From: a virus
Length of the DNA stretch: 31,223 nt
Reading direction: 5' to 3' (one strand)
IMG/VR virus record: IMGVR_UViG_3300040807_003339
Coordinates: 1 to 31,223 of that record
Positions within the stretch are counted from its first letter, which is position 1; the number at the start of each line of letters is the position of its first letter. Shown one piece after another: positions 1 to 10,700 of this stretch. The position numbers were made by a program, and so were the translations under genes. Below the pieces are notes generated by a model. The model saw nothing but the letters and a program-made list of their open reading frames with translations. It was not told the origin of the DNA and ran no database searches.

Positions 1-3000
1 CCGGTGTTGTACACCGCCGGATCCCATGGGGACTTGATGTTGATCTCTCTGTCCGCCACTCCCAGTATCCTGCCTTTTATTGGGTCATACAGATCGTAGT
101 AGTCTCTGATCTGTTTGGTCTTGTTGTCAAAATCAAACACCTGTCCAAGTTTGGCTGTGTCAACCAGTGCTGTCTCTGTGGTGATGTTCTTCCATGCGTA
201 CTCGTCCTGCACTGTGAGGTCATAACAGTACATCGTACCGTCATTGCTCAAGCCAGTGTTGCCCTCGTCCTTGGGTGCTCCTATGAACAGGTTGTTGTCG
301 ATCATGCACACACCCCTGCCGTAGTCGTCGTTCTCTGAAACGTTGTCTGATATTATCCTGTCATCCAACACGAACTTGGTGTTGTACACTGTAGCAGTGT
401 ATGCCGCACCTGAACCTGTGTTTAGGTCAACTATGTTGGTGTCCTGTAGGTCGAAAGTGGTCTCACCCGAATCGAATTTCATCGGTCTAGGATTGGCTGA
501 TTTCTCAGCACCTATCGCCAATCTGGTTCCTGACTGGTTCATAGACAGTGATGACCCAAACCTGGCGTCACTTATGTCACCTGGCTCGTTTATCGTGTGA
601 TCCAGTGTGTAGGTGTTGGTTGAACCGTCCCTGTTCCATTTGTAGATGTATACCGCACCCGCGTCTGCCTGGTCCGTGTTGTCAAAACCAGGTGCTCCTA
701 TGGCCAGCGTCGTACCGTCCTTGCTCATGGCTATACTATCACCGAACGCTGTGTTCAAGGTCGAACCGTCCTCTTCCACCCCTGTCAGCGTCTGTACCAG
801 TGCGAATGAATTGATTGTGCTGTCGTCATTGGCCTGCGATGTCCTCACGAATATCTCCACCTTGCCGGCATTGCCTGGTGCCAATGAGCTCACGGCAAGT
901 ATGTCGCCGTTATCATTTACTTCTAGTTTGTGTCCAAACCGCTGTCCCGAACCACCCGCTGGTGCGTCGATTATTAGATCCTGTGTCCAAGTGTCGTATG
1001 TTGAACCGTCAGCACCTATGCCCCAGGTGTACATGTAAACCCTACCCGTGTCGTTGTTGTGTCCAGGTGCTGACACAAACAGATACTTCTGGTTGGTGCT
1101 CCTGGTTGATCCTGCTGTGGGTTCCGCAATCTTGTGTGCCCAACCAAAATTCAAATCTTCGTTTGCTGTGGATCCGTCTGTGGGTGCGGTCAGCGTTGAA
1201 AGAGGACCATACTTGAATGTGTCTGGATCCCACACATAAACTTTCACAAGTCCTTCGTTGTAATATCTAGTGCTTCCGTCATTGGTCAGCACGTTTGTGT
1301 ATGGCGCTCCAGCAATCACGAAGTTCTCATCAGTACTGATAGAAAGAGATTCACCCAATCTACTGGTGTTGTCATCATTTTCGGTCATTGTCACCGTGCT
1401 CTGTACCGAGTATTCCGTACCCGCCGAGTGACTTGACCTGAACAGGAAGTGTATTTCGCCTTGTCCCTTGCCCGGTGCCGATACAACCGCTGTCCTTCCA
1501 TCGTTACGTGCCACTACACGATAACCAAAACTTTGGTCTGATGTCGCTGTGTCTGGCGACAGTGTCCTGAATTCTGTGTATGGATCCTGCTTCTCGTAAA
1601 CACGCCACAGTCCCGAACTGTCCGCGTCTGCGAAAACCTTGTCGCCCTCTACCTTGACCTGTTGGTTTTCGTCCTTGTCGTTGTAAACATTGTAGTTGAT
1701 TCTGTCATTGACGTTGTCCATTGAACTCAACCTCACAGAGATGAACTTGTACACATTGCCGTAACTGTCCGCTGTGGAACCGTCCGCCAAGGTTGGGATG
1801 AAGTTGACATTGTCCTCGTAGTCCACGATCACGGTCCTGTGATCTGGCACGCTGACCACCTGAAAAACCCTGTTCAGTGTGATAGCCTCGCTGTTTGAGA
1901 TTGCGAAGTAGTCGGCCTCCGTGGTGTTGGTGCCCGCGGATAAGCCATGTGATCCCGTGAACTGTATCAACAGTCTGGTACCATTCTCAGATGTGCTGAG
2001 TTGGTCTATCTTGATCCCGGCATTGGTCATCCTGAACACGTCCCAGTCCTTGTTCTGCTTGTTGGCCACCCATATGAGATCGTTCTTGGTGATCGAGTTA
2101 ATGTCAAGGTTCAGTAGATCTGATATGTCAAACGCTGTGTGCTGTACCTGTTCTGGCTGTGGATAGCCCGCTGTCTTGTAGACCTGTACCCTTTCTCTGT
2201 CCACTCCGGCCTTGGTATAGTCTAATTGTGAAAAAGTGGTAGCGGCCGTGTACTCCACAGGTTTACTGTAAAGGTTCTCTTTGATTACCGCCAATGATCT
2301 GCGGTATTCTTTTGTGTCTGCCGTATTATCTAAAAGTTCAACACTTTGAGGATCTGTGTTTACTTCATCGTCACTCAAAGTGATCTGTATGTTTTCCTTT
2401 GAGTCAGTGTTCCCAAAGACACCGGTCCTGATCATCCACTCCGGGTATAGGCTTAAATCGATGTCTGAGTTCTCATACTTGGCCTTGAGCAGTTTGTCTA
2501 TTGCGGACTGTGTGCCCTTCTCCCTAATGTACCCTTGATAGAACTTGTACTGAGAAACATCATTTACGAACAGGTTCTCCAGATAATCTCTAGATTGGTA
2601 TCCTATCAGTCGTTGTGCCAACTGTTGTTGTGATTCATCGAAGTTGTTGGTCTCGAGATTGTAAAAATCATTGAATTGAGATATCTTGTAGTCGAAGTTG
2701 GGTATCAACTGTGGTGCTGGCTTGTCTGATTTCAGTGTCCAGTTAATGCTGTCAAATGTACCTGTTGAGTTATGATTGATCTTCGCAACGTAGAACTTGC
2801 CTTGGTATTCCACAGAATCCCCTATCCTGTAATCAGTGTTGGCTTTCCAGTACGTAACCTGTGCGGCGTCGAAAACAAAACCTGGTGCGTAGTAGTCGCC
2901 GTTCCAATTGGCTGTCTTCCAGCCCACTAGTTTCAACCTCTGTTGTCTGAATCCCGTAAATGGTTCATATATTATGTCTGAGAACACTGTGCTGTTATCA

Positions 3001-6000
3001 AAGATCAATACGTGTTCCTTCTGTACCGTGTTCAATGAAATATTATATAAGCCAACTTCTTGTGACTTGATACTCAAATCAAAAGTCTTGCCCACACGTT
3101 TTGTGCTGATCTCACGTATGTCTATCTTCCTACCTCCAGCGTCTAACAATGAGTAGTCGCCCGCTAGGTTCCTTAACCTGCCCACTATACTGTTGTTGGT
3201 GTCTAACTCAAAGCCATCCGCGGCCGGTGACACTGTGATAGCCGACCCTGGTGCCCATTCCTGTGTGGTCCAGAACAGGAATTCCCTCACGGCGTTGGTC
3301 CAGTTTAGGGTCTCCTTTAACTCATTGGAATACTTGTTGAATCGGAAACCCTGCGATTCCAACCAGTGTCCGTATCCCAGTAGGAAATCCGCCACGTCCT
3401 GGATGGTGCTGAACACATAGCCATAAGGTATGGTCTGCACGGTCTCTTGATAATTTTTGTGTTGTGAAACAGCCACAGATCCTGTCACAGACAAGGTGCC
3501 ACCGACAGTGGATTTCACCGGATAGTTGAACTTGAAGTAAGGTTTGGTTGTTGAGTAACCTAATACTTTGTATCCTCCTAGTAGTGTCGACCCGTCTGCA
3601 CTTATGTCCGTGTTTTTTTCTATCAGCACGCCTGAGTAGCCAAAGCTCTCGACCGGATTGGATGTCCTAAATAGTATTTTGTAGTTCTCATCAGGTATGA
3701 ATTTAGATCCTGCCGTAGACCCGGGCGATACAGAATCTGTCAACACTTTGATGTTGTCTTTGTCTGTGAATCCTCCTAACTTATAGGCCAGCTGAACATC
3801 CATACCTTTCATCTTGTCATAATAGAAAGAAACTGGATCCAAGTTCTTTGACACCATGTGGTTCACAACAAACACTTGGTATCCTGCTGTCTGATATCTG
3901 GTTGTCGTGCCCGTGTTATTGTTCGTCGAAGTTTCGAGGTGATACTTGGCCGTTGATAAAACTTTCCTTATTCCCGTGTCGGTGTATATCTGGTTTCCCG
4001 CAACGTTGATCGATAACCTGGACACGTCAAAGAAGTTCGAGAAAAACTTGGCCGGTTTGGTTATGGCCAGTGTTTTCATAATTGTGAAAGGGTATGCTGA
4101 TGATCTCCTCCAAGAGGTCTCCGCTGGTGCCTGATCACCAAACTTCCAAGGCTGTCTCCTGCCCGGTATGTCAAAATTATCTATCAGTCCCGCCGCTATG
4201 GGATCAAGCAAGTTACCGGAAGCGTCCACTGGTAGGTAGTTGGTGATGCCTGGCTTGCCGTACCTGCCGGCCGCTGTGGCCACAGCGTCCCAAAGTATGT
4301 CGTTGCCTGACGTGTAAGGTGCAGGCCCGTAGGTGTCCTCCCAGGTGCTTGGTTTCTCTGAATAGCCCAACATCTCCCATGGTCTGGTGTGTGGTGCATC
4401 AGTGTCGTAGTGGTACTTGTAGATGGCTCTCCAGTGTCCTGGCAGTTTGGCACCTGTAAGCCTACCTGTTGAATTCGCGTAGTTGTAGGTGAATGGTGAG
4501 CCCTCTGTGAACGTGGTGTTGTTGATGTACTGCACACTGTTCCTTCCTGCCCAGGCATAGAAGTCGGTGCCCATTACATCATCGATCTCCGCCAATGTGT
4601 AATCGGTTGATGTGAAAGCACTTGGCGATACATCGTGTATGTCTAATAGTGTTGGATCATAAGCAGTCTTACAGTTGTTGTATATCCTCTTTTCGAGTTC
4701 CAGTATAAGATCATCTCGTTCATCACCGTAGGCCTTTATTATCGATCCATCGTGTTTCCTGATCACTGTCTGGCTGGTCACATAGGTGTCGTCTGTGAAG
4801 GATTCAGGCGTGAATTTTGGATACATTCCCAACTTGGTCGGAGTTGGCGGAATGTAACTTCCGGTTGTGTCGGCGTAATCCTTGATCACTATCTTGTCGC
4901 CCACTGCAAGTGCTTTAGATATTGTAATACTATCGTCAGTTGTGCTGAATGTGTAGTCTGTGCCTAATATTAATTGTGTGTCGTTGACGTACACATACAC
5001 CGCCCTGTTGCTCAGTGTTGTGACACTGTGCTGTGAGTCTATTGCGTAGTCTTTCTGTGATGTTCCCTGTACCGTGTATGTCCTAGTGGACACGTTCTGT
5101 CCCCAACCAACCATGTCCTCATAGAAGAACGGGAACGAGCTGTTCCTACCCAAGTTGATGCTTTCTATTATCTCATCCACCCTGTCTCTGGCCACACCCT
5201 CATATGCCGTGCCGGTCGCTTTTGTCAAGAATGTGTTGTACCATTTTTCGTATTCCTGGTTGACATAATCTATGGCCGTTATGGCATTGGCCTCCTGGTC
5301 AACTAAATTGAATATCGCTGGCACCAGTGGTGCCTCGTGTTGGTGTATAGTACCACCTTTCAATCTCGCTTCCGGTATGTCTCTGAGATTTGTAGCACCC
5401 GGCACCGTGCCTGTGAGATCTTGGTTCTTGTCGAATATGTCGGTGACGTGTTTAAGTATCTGTCCATACGTGAACGTGCCTATGGTCTGGTTTAGGCTGT
5501 TCGTGCTCAGATTCTCAGGTATCTCGTATATGCCCTTGTCGGCAACTTTCACGGCATTGCTGTAACCGGCTATCCTTATCTGGTCGTTGACTTTAAGTTC
5601 ATTGACGAACCTGATGTACTTGTTGGTTGTACCGTTGACCAAGGTGTAGTCCGTGGTCAAGGTCTTCCTCACTCCGTTCACGGACACTGATACTTCTAGA
5701 TCGGTCAACGAATTGGAATCCTTGTAGAAATCAATCGGGAACAGCCTCTTCTCCGTGGCGTCCACGATGTGCGTCCTTATCACACGCTGTTTGCTCTCGT
5801 TGGTCCGCTTGATCCAAGCACTCTTCGAGTTATGCGTAGTCCGGCCCGTGGTGTAGTGTAGGTGTCCCTCGGCCAAATTTTTGGTGGTTGTCTTGCCATC
5901 CACTTGATACGTGAACGTGCCTGACGTGTGGTCTGATTCAAAAACGATGTCGCCCACGTTGTTGATGGTGTTGTACTTGACCTTTATCCCCAGCACCGTG

Positions 6001-7790
6001 TCTGTGGTTGCCGTGTCTGAAGTGGCATAGGCAAACACTTTGGCTCCCTCGAAAGACGAGTTGGGATACGCAGTGGCGTCATCGAAACTGGTGTGGTTGT
6101 TGTCGTACATGTTGAACAACGGCTGTTGGTTCAGCGTGGTCTTCTGTTGCGTGGCCTTCCACAATGTGGTGGCCTCATCATAGTAGTATGACTTGCCCTT
6201 GTTGTTGACACCACCCTTGACGAACACTGTGTCCTTGTCCAGTGCGGTGCCGTTGGTGTCTTCGTTCAAAGTTAACGACAGCACAGTGGAATCACCCGCG
6301 TCCACGAAGTTGGCCACGTATATCTTGCTCCTGACCAGGGGATCCGTGTCCGCTGAGAATATGATCCTCATACCGTCCGTTATGGCCGTCTCGTCAGCGA
6401 AGTATCCAAACTGTCCTGACACATCACTGAAGGCGTCCTTGGTTGTGGTGTCAAAAAGATCCACTGGATTCTTGGCCACAGTTCCTGAGTTGTATAGTGA
6501 CAGTCCCGAATCAAATTCTATTATGGGTCTCTTGGCCCTGTCGGTCTCATCCAGCACGGTCGTCGTACCATTTACCTGCGACGCTTTTTCTATCACTGAT
6601 CTGTGGAACCACCTGTTGTATCTAGACCATGCGTTGTGGTCTAATGAATCCCTCTTGATGGTTATGTAATCCTTGTCCACGGGAGAACCGTCGGTGGCGT
6701 AGCTCTCTGGAGTGGCCAGCACCGTAGTATCGGTCAAAGTGATCGCATCACCCACACCTTCCACGTAGTACTCTTTGTTCCTGTACGCGGCTGGCACCTT
6801 GCTGGAAGTGAACTTTATCTTCATGCCGTTTGAAAATGACAGCGTTCTTAATTTGTAGTTCTTGACTCCCACTATGTCGTCGGCCACGTTGATCTGAGAT
6901 GTGGAGGTCACGGTCCTGATGTGTAATATGCCGTACATGCCGTCATGGTTACCGCACTGATAGTATAAAGTGTCTGGCGCTCCGTCTGGCACTACAAATG
7001 TCACAGTGCCCTGATCGGCACCGTTGTTGGTCACACCCGATGTATAAAGTACTGATGTCGAACCGTCCGCACCAATGCCATCCCTGCTGGGCTCGGTCAT
7101 GATGTAGAATGGATGTCCCTGTGCTTCCACCGTGAACTTGTAGGTGTTGCCCCTCCAGAGCGTAATCTCTGGATTCCTCTCGTTTTCGAGATGTCGGAAA
7201 GTGTATGCCCTTCCGGACGATCCGTCATCGGGCAGTGCTTCAACTGTGTATTCGGCCACCGCGCCCGTGCCGACCGAATCTATCGTGATAGCACTTGGTC
7301 CATCGGGTAGCCAGTAGTACTCCCTGTAGTTCACCAACTTGTCATAATCTATCGCTGGGTTCCAACTGTACACGGTCTCCTTGTTGAGCCTGTCGTGATT
7401 GTTGACCTTGCCTCCCAGGTACTTTATCTGATTAATGTAGTCGTCGTATGTTCCCGTGAACTTGACTTGATCCTCCGGATTCACAGAAGTGGTGTCTTTA
7501 TCTGTGTAGGTCACAGCAGGTTCTAATTGATATGCGAACCTATCCCTGCTGGTGGCACCTATGTATCTGTCTGTTATTTGTCTGGTGTAGGCGTCCTGCC
7601 TACCAATGTAACCATCTAATCTCTCCAGTTGACCTTTTTGTACTAACGGATCCAGTGTGCTGGCGAGAAAACGTTGGTTTGTGTCGGTCCTGTAGAATGC
7701 CGGTAGGTGTTGTACTGTTCTACGGTATTCGTTATCGCCTTGCTTGACGACTTCGTTGTTGGTCAGTGCGTTTGTTGGATTGTCGGCCAT
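1..7790 (-). CDS. Giant baseplate structural protein in the gp7 position (3' end beyond window)
   Basis: Virion structural protein, most likely the baseplate wedge protein in the gp7 position, because it directly follows gp6 as in T4 (6-7-8). It starts at ATG 7790-7788 in a TAATG overlap with the gp6 stop. The frame reads without a stop to the left edge: at least 2596 residues, against about 1030 for T4 gp7. The N-terminus (MADNPTNALTN) and the HLPAFYRTD segment look like marine T4-like structural proteins. Visible modules are a cupredoxin-like domain at residues about 205-293 (H226, C279, H282, M285), a carbohydrate-binding-module-like motif at about 1648-1684 (WKANTDYRIGDSVEYQGKFY), and seven FG-GAP-type repeats at about 2082-2523. 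The frame was translated by hand over most of its length. Structural role is fairly sure; gp7 orthology rests on position and style. Confidence 0.75.
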   Translation of the reverse strand, partial: MADNPTNALTNNEVVKQGDNEYRRTVQHLPAFYRTDTNQRFLASTLDPLVQKGQLERLDGYIGRQDAYTRQITDRYIGATSRDRFAYQLEPAVTYTDKDTTSVNPEDQVKFTGTYDDYINQIKYLGGKVNNHDRLNKETVYSWNPAIDYDKLVNYREYYWLPDGPSAITIDSVGTGAVAEYTVEALPDDGSSGRAYTFRHLENERNPEITLWRGNTYKFTVEAQGHPFYIMTEPSRDGIGADGSTSVLYTSGVTNNGADQGTVTFVVPDGAPDTLYYQCGNHDGMYGILHIRTVTSTSQINVADDIVGVKNYKLRTLSFSNGMKIKFTSSKVPAAYRNKEYYVEGVGDAITLTDTTVLATPESYATDGSPVDKDYITIKRDSLDHNAWSRYNRWFHRSVIEKASQVNGTTTVLDETDRAKRPIIEFDSGLSLYNSGTVAKNPVDLFDTTTKDAFSDVSGQFGYFADETAITDGMRIIFSADTDPLVRSKIYVANFVDAGDSTVLSLTLNEDTNGTALDKDTVFVKGGVNNKGKSYYYDEATTLWKATQQKTTLNQQPLFNMYDNNHTSFDDATAYPNSSFEGAKVFAYATSDTATTDTVLGIKVKYNTINNVGDIVFESDHTSGTFTYQVDGKTTTKNLAEGHLHYTTGRTTHNSKSAWIKRTNESKQRVIRTHIVDATEKRLFPIDFYKDSNSLTDLEVSVSVNGVRKTLTTDYTLVNGTTNKYIRFVNELKVNDQIRIAGYSNAVKVADKGIYEIPENLSTNSLNQTIGTFTYGQILKHVTDIFDKNQDLTGTVPGATNLRDIPEARLKGGTIHQHEAPLVPAIFNLVDQEANAITAIDYVNQEYEKWYNTFLTKATGTAYEGVARDRVDEIIESINLGRNSSFPFFYEDMVGWGQNVSTRTYTVQGTSQKDYAIDSQHSVTTLSNRAVYVYVNDTQLILGTDYTFSTTDDSITISKALAVGDKIVIKDYADTTGSYIPPTPTKLGMYPKFTPESFTDDTYVTSQTVIRKHDGSIIKAYGDERDDLILELEKRIYNNCKTAYDPTLLDIHDVSPSAFTSTDYTLAEIDDVMGTDFYAWAGRNSVQYINNTTFTEGSPFTYNYANSTGRLTGAKLPGHWRAIYKYHYDTDAPHTRPWEMLGYSEKPSTWEDTYGPAPYTSGNDILWDAVATAAGRYGKPGITNYLPVDASGNLLDPIAAGLIDNFDIPGRRQPWKFGDQAPAETSWRRSSAYPFTIMKTLAITKPAKFFSNFFDVSRLSINVAGNQIYTDTGIRKVLSTAKYHLETSTNNNTGTTTRYQTAGYQVFVVNHMVSKNLDPVSFYYDKMKGMDVQLAYKLGGFTDKDNIKVLTDSVSPGSTAGSKFIPDENYKILFRTSNPVESFGYSGVLIEKNTDISADGSTLLGGYKVLGYSTTKPYFKFNYPVKSTVGGTLSVTGSVAVSQHKNYQETVQTIPYGYVFSTIQDVADFLLGYGHWLESQGFRFNKYSNELKETLNWTNAVREFLFWTTQEWAPGSAITVSPAADGFELDTNNSIVGRLRNLAGDYSLLDAGGRKIDIREISTKRVGKTFDLSIKSQEVGLYNISLNTVQKEHVLIFDNSTVFSDIIYEPFTGFRQQRLKLVGWKTANWNGDYYAPGFVFDAAQVTYWKANTDYRIGDSVEYQGKFYVAKINHNSTGTFDSINWTLKSDKPAPQLIPNFDYKISQFNDFYNLETNNFDESQQQLAQRLIGYQSRDYLENLFVNDVSQYKFYQGYIREKGTQSAIDKLLKAKYENSDIDLSLYPEWMIRTGVFGNTDSKENIQITLSDDEVNTDPQSVELLDNTADTKEYRRSLAVIKENLYSKPVEYTAATTFSQLDYTKAGVDRERVQVYKTAGYPQPEQVQHTAFDISDLLNLDINSITKNDLIWVANKQNKDWDVFRMTNAGIKIDQLSTSENGTRLLIQFTGSHGLSAGTNTTEADYFAISNSEAITLNRVFQVVSVPDHRTVIVDYEDNVNFIPTLADGSTADSYGNVYKFISVRLSSMDNVNDRINYNVYNDKDENQQVKVEGDKVFADADSSGLWRVYEKQDPYTEFRTLSPDTATSDQSFGYRVVARNDGRTAVVSAPGKGQGEIHFLFRSSHSAGTEYSVQSTVTMTENDDNTSRLGESLSISTDENFVIAGAPYTNVLTNDGSTRYYNEGLVKVYVWDPDTFKYGPLSTLTAPTDGSTANEDLNFGWAHKIAEPTAGSTRSTNQKYLFVSAPGHNNDTGRVYMYTWGIGADGSTYDTWTQDLIIDAPAGGSGQRFGHKLEVNDNGDILAVSSLAPGNAGKVEIFVRTSQANDDSTINSFALVQTLTGVEEDGSTLNTAFGDSIAMSKDGTTLAIGAPGFDNTDQADAGAVYIYKWNRDGSTNTYTLDHTINEPGDISDARFGSSLSMNQSGTRLAIGAEKSANPRPMKFDSGETTFDLQDTNIVDLNTGSGAAYTATVYNTKFVLDDRIISDNVSENDDYGRGVCMIDNNLFIGAPKDEGNTGLSNDGTMYCYDLTVQDEYAWKNITTETALVDTAKLGQVFDFDNKTKQIRDYYDLYDPIKGRILGVADREINIKSPWDPAVYNT
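222..1545 (-). repeat. Seven FG-GAP-type repeats forming a probable beta-propeller
   Basis: Seven units of the form xFGxSLSxxxDGTxLAIGAP...GxVYxYxW can be read at about residues 2082-2523. Clear examples are AFGDSIAMSKDGTTLAIGAP (around 750-690), RFGSSLSMNQSGTRLAIGAE (around 560-500) and RLGESLSISTDENFVIAGAP (around 1370-1300). Less regular units lie near 1540, 1165, 945 and 335. Seven such units is the number in the integrin-alpha type propeller. The repeats are protein-level; the DNA is diverged. Confidence 0.65.
2739..2849 (-). other. Carbohydrate-binding-module (CBM5/12-like) motif in the giant baseplate protein
   Basis: Residues about 1648-1684 show W-x-A-x3-Y-x2-GD-x-V-x-Y-x-GK-x-Y-x-A, followed by a His and a closing Trp. 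This is the pattern of the short chitin-binding type 5/12 module. Such modules are common on phage and bacterial extracellular proteins and bind sugars through exposed aromatics. Assignment is by motif only. Confidence 0.45.
6910..7175 (-). other. Cupredoxin-like domain within the giant baseplate protein
   Basis: Translated residues about 205-293 have the layout of the small cupredoxin-like domain seen in marine phage virion proteins: an opening LWRGNTYKF strand, GHPFYI with H226, then LYYQCGNHDGMYG with C279, H282 and M285. His, Cys, His and Met are the ligands of type 1 copper sites, and C-x2-H is kept; the Met is two residues closer than in plastocyanin. Copper binding is inference; the fold may simply be used as a beta-sandwich decoration. 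Confidence 0.6.
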
Positions 7791-10700
7791 TAGTATCCTG
7801 CCCCACTACTGCCGGTGCTTGAACCGGAACCTGTTGTAGTAGAGCCTGATACCGCTGATCCTGTCGTGGTGTTGGTAGTGGCAGTTGATGTGGATGTCAC
7901 GACTGTGCCGGAAGCCTCGAGTTGGTTGGCTCCAAGCGCACTTATTATTGTGACATCATCAACGGTGGCCCCACTGATGAAAATCTCGTCTGCCGCTGAG
8001 TTAATTTGGAACAGAGACCCAAAACCCTGTCCTGATTGGTTTGGCACGATGACCACCGTGAGTAGGTCCGGTGCCAATTCATTGTGTATGTATGCGGCTA
8101 ATTCTGTGAAGTAAAAAGTATCTCCAAAGTCCCAGTTATCAAGTGCGAAGAATTCATTTATTGCGGCTATCACTCTTGTCTTAATAACTGCATCTGTCAC
8201 ATTCGTTTTTGAGTTCTTCACAACTTTGAATGTTGCTTGTAGTTCTTCATTGGCACTGGTTCCGAACAGAATCTTGTATTTGACTGGATGATATACGATT
8301 TGATCCGACAATGATTTAAGTGGATTCAACACACCTGAATAGTTTATACGCAGTTGGTCCGACGTTGATGGCGTTGGTTTAACACCACCGTCCTGTAGCC
8401 ATATTCTGAATAGGTTGTCATAGGTCCTCTCCAATAGGTAAACATCCACTATGTTGGACACGCTTGGATCTATCCTTGTTTCCTGTCCCGCATGGTGTTT
8501 GTATTGAAAGTTTATCGAATTTCTACCTCTCCTCGCATAGTAATCTGTGTTCGTTGTCAAGGTGTTTGTGGTTGAACTATATTTCTTGATAACATTTTCT
8601 GTGTCTGCGTAAAAATAAAATAGTTGTCCGTCGGTGTATGTTGTTGTATTTAGATTGATGTCTGTTTCATTCTGTGTCACCACGAAGTTACTCGCCGCGT
8701 AAGGTCTGAATCTTTCTATGGTGTCATAAGAGATATACTTCTCGAAGAACACGAATTTTGTAGACACTGATGTGTCTGGTTCTACAAATATGTCAAACAG
8801 TTCCGGATTATCAACGACACCGTCGTCATCACTGTCATAGAAACCGACCTTGACCTTCCTGTTGTCTTGGAATCCGTCGGCTTCGGTCACGGTGTCCGTG
8901 ACCTGCCATGTAATGGGATAACCTATACTGTTGCCCGATGACAGGATGGAATTCGTTTTCAATATCTTAACTGTGTCCTTGACCACGTTACCGGTCTTGT
9001 AATCGTATATCCTTTCCTCTGTGTCAAAATGGAATTTGTTCTGTGATTCGGATTCAAAAATGTAGTCCAGTTTCCTGTAGTGCACCGTGTAGGTGTTGCC
9101 GTCATTAGTGAATTTGAACCACCAACTGGCGTCTAGATTAGTGCCTGCGGTGCTACCGGTGTTTGCGAGACTGAACACAGTACTGGTGCTGAGGTTGGTC
9201 GTCGTTATGACTCTCCACTCCTCGCTGTCCACGTCATATCTTAGACCAAAGTCTTCGTAGGCCTCTACCCTGTCTATGATGTCTTTTTCTAGAACTGTTG
9301 AGAATGATGTAACGAAATTAGGGATCACCGCGTTCAGTACTGCACCATTTGGCACTATGTCATTCAATGTGATCGGTCCGACTCCCGTTGAAAGATTTCC
9401 TTGACCACCGTTTGATCCATCGCCCACCACGTCTGATATCTTGGCCCATGCCCTGTCCTCGGCGTTGTCTGTTCCTGACGTCACTAGTGTCCCATTTAAA
9501 AACTCCCTTGTGTCTGGTGATGCGAATTTTATTAAAGCACCTTCCTTGGCATATTTGAGATTGGATGTTGCAGAACTTCCTACAGCCAACGCACCACCCG
9601 ATGTGAAGTATCCGGTGTTGGTATTGGTCGTCGTTGTTGTGGAATTCCATGTCGCTGTCAGTGACGTCAGGCTCTTGGCATCGTACTTGTCATAGTAGAA
9701 CTGCCTAGCGTATGCTTCTTTTAATTTTGCTTCAACGGAACCATCGAGCACTGATTGTATTTCACTTCTGTTGTTGAAGGTGAATGTGAATGTGGGTGAG
9801 GTTTCTTCCCTGTAGAGAATTCCATCCTCGGCGAACACAGACACGTTAGAATACGCACCTGTAGGGTCAACTATTTCCTTGGCCCTGCTTATTCCTGATG
9901 CCGATCTGTTGACAGATCTTACTTTGACTATCTCCTGTGATGCAGAAAGTGGTACCACTTGATAGTCCTCTGCCGTTATCATCCTGTTCTGAGAGTAGTA
10001 AACCTGTGCCGCTTTTTCTCTGACCGAGTCATTCGATTCCGTGGCGGCCGCGTTGTATACCGATTGTTTGAGACTCAAAGATATAGTTAAAGTCTGTTGT
10101 GAACCATTGGCGTCTATGTAAGGAACCGACAATGATACCGCCTGCATGTCGGCAGGTTGTATTGCATACTTGGCGTTATCACTGACCCTGTAGTACGTCC
10201 TGAAGTTGCCCAATGGTAGATTAGAGAAGTTTCCATCACCAAACACAAGGTCTATCGTGTCGTTGTTTTTTGTGACAACATTGTAAATATTTCTGATATC
10301 TTTTGATAAAGAATTATAGATAGCATTGTTGCCGGACAGAGAAGGCACCTTTTTCCATTGTTCAGCGATCTGTCCAAACTGATCTAGTTTATACAACCAC
10401 ACATCGCTGTTGTTGACATTGGTTGTATCGAAACTTTTAACATAATTTGTTATGGCCGTGTCTACAGAAAATTCCTGTCTCTCAATCGTGCCTTGTTTGA
10501 ATAGGAAAAAGAATCCTGTGTTGTTGGAACTGTCGCCTGCTCCGTCTGATCTGTATGTGTATGTCAGTCCAGTTCCTGGTACCGGTGACGATTCATAGAT
10601 GGATTCCGAATCTATTATTGTGCTAGGTACTATTTCGAATGCTCTGGTCGTTCCGCCTATGCTTTTACTGAAAGTGAATATTGGTAAATCTAGTTGATTC

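Noticed and set aside
343-1239. Overlapping plus-strand ORFs in 343-1239 and several others up to 7747
   Set aside because: They lie antisense to the continuous frame of the giant baseplate protein, have Ser/Cys/Pro-rich shadow composition and no ribosome sites.
4196-4558. Minus-strand 120-residue ORF
   Set aside because: It is in another frame of the same strand as the giant baseplate protein, which is continuous here and carries conserved-looking sequence (TRPWEMLGYSEKP); the alternative is Thr/Pro-rich shadow.
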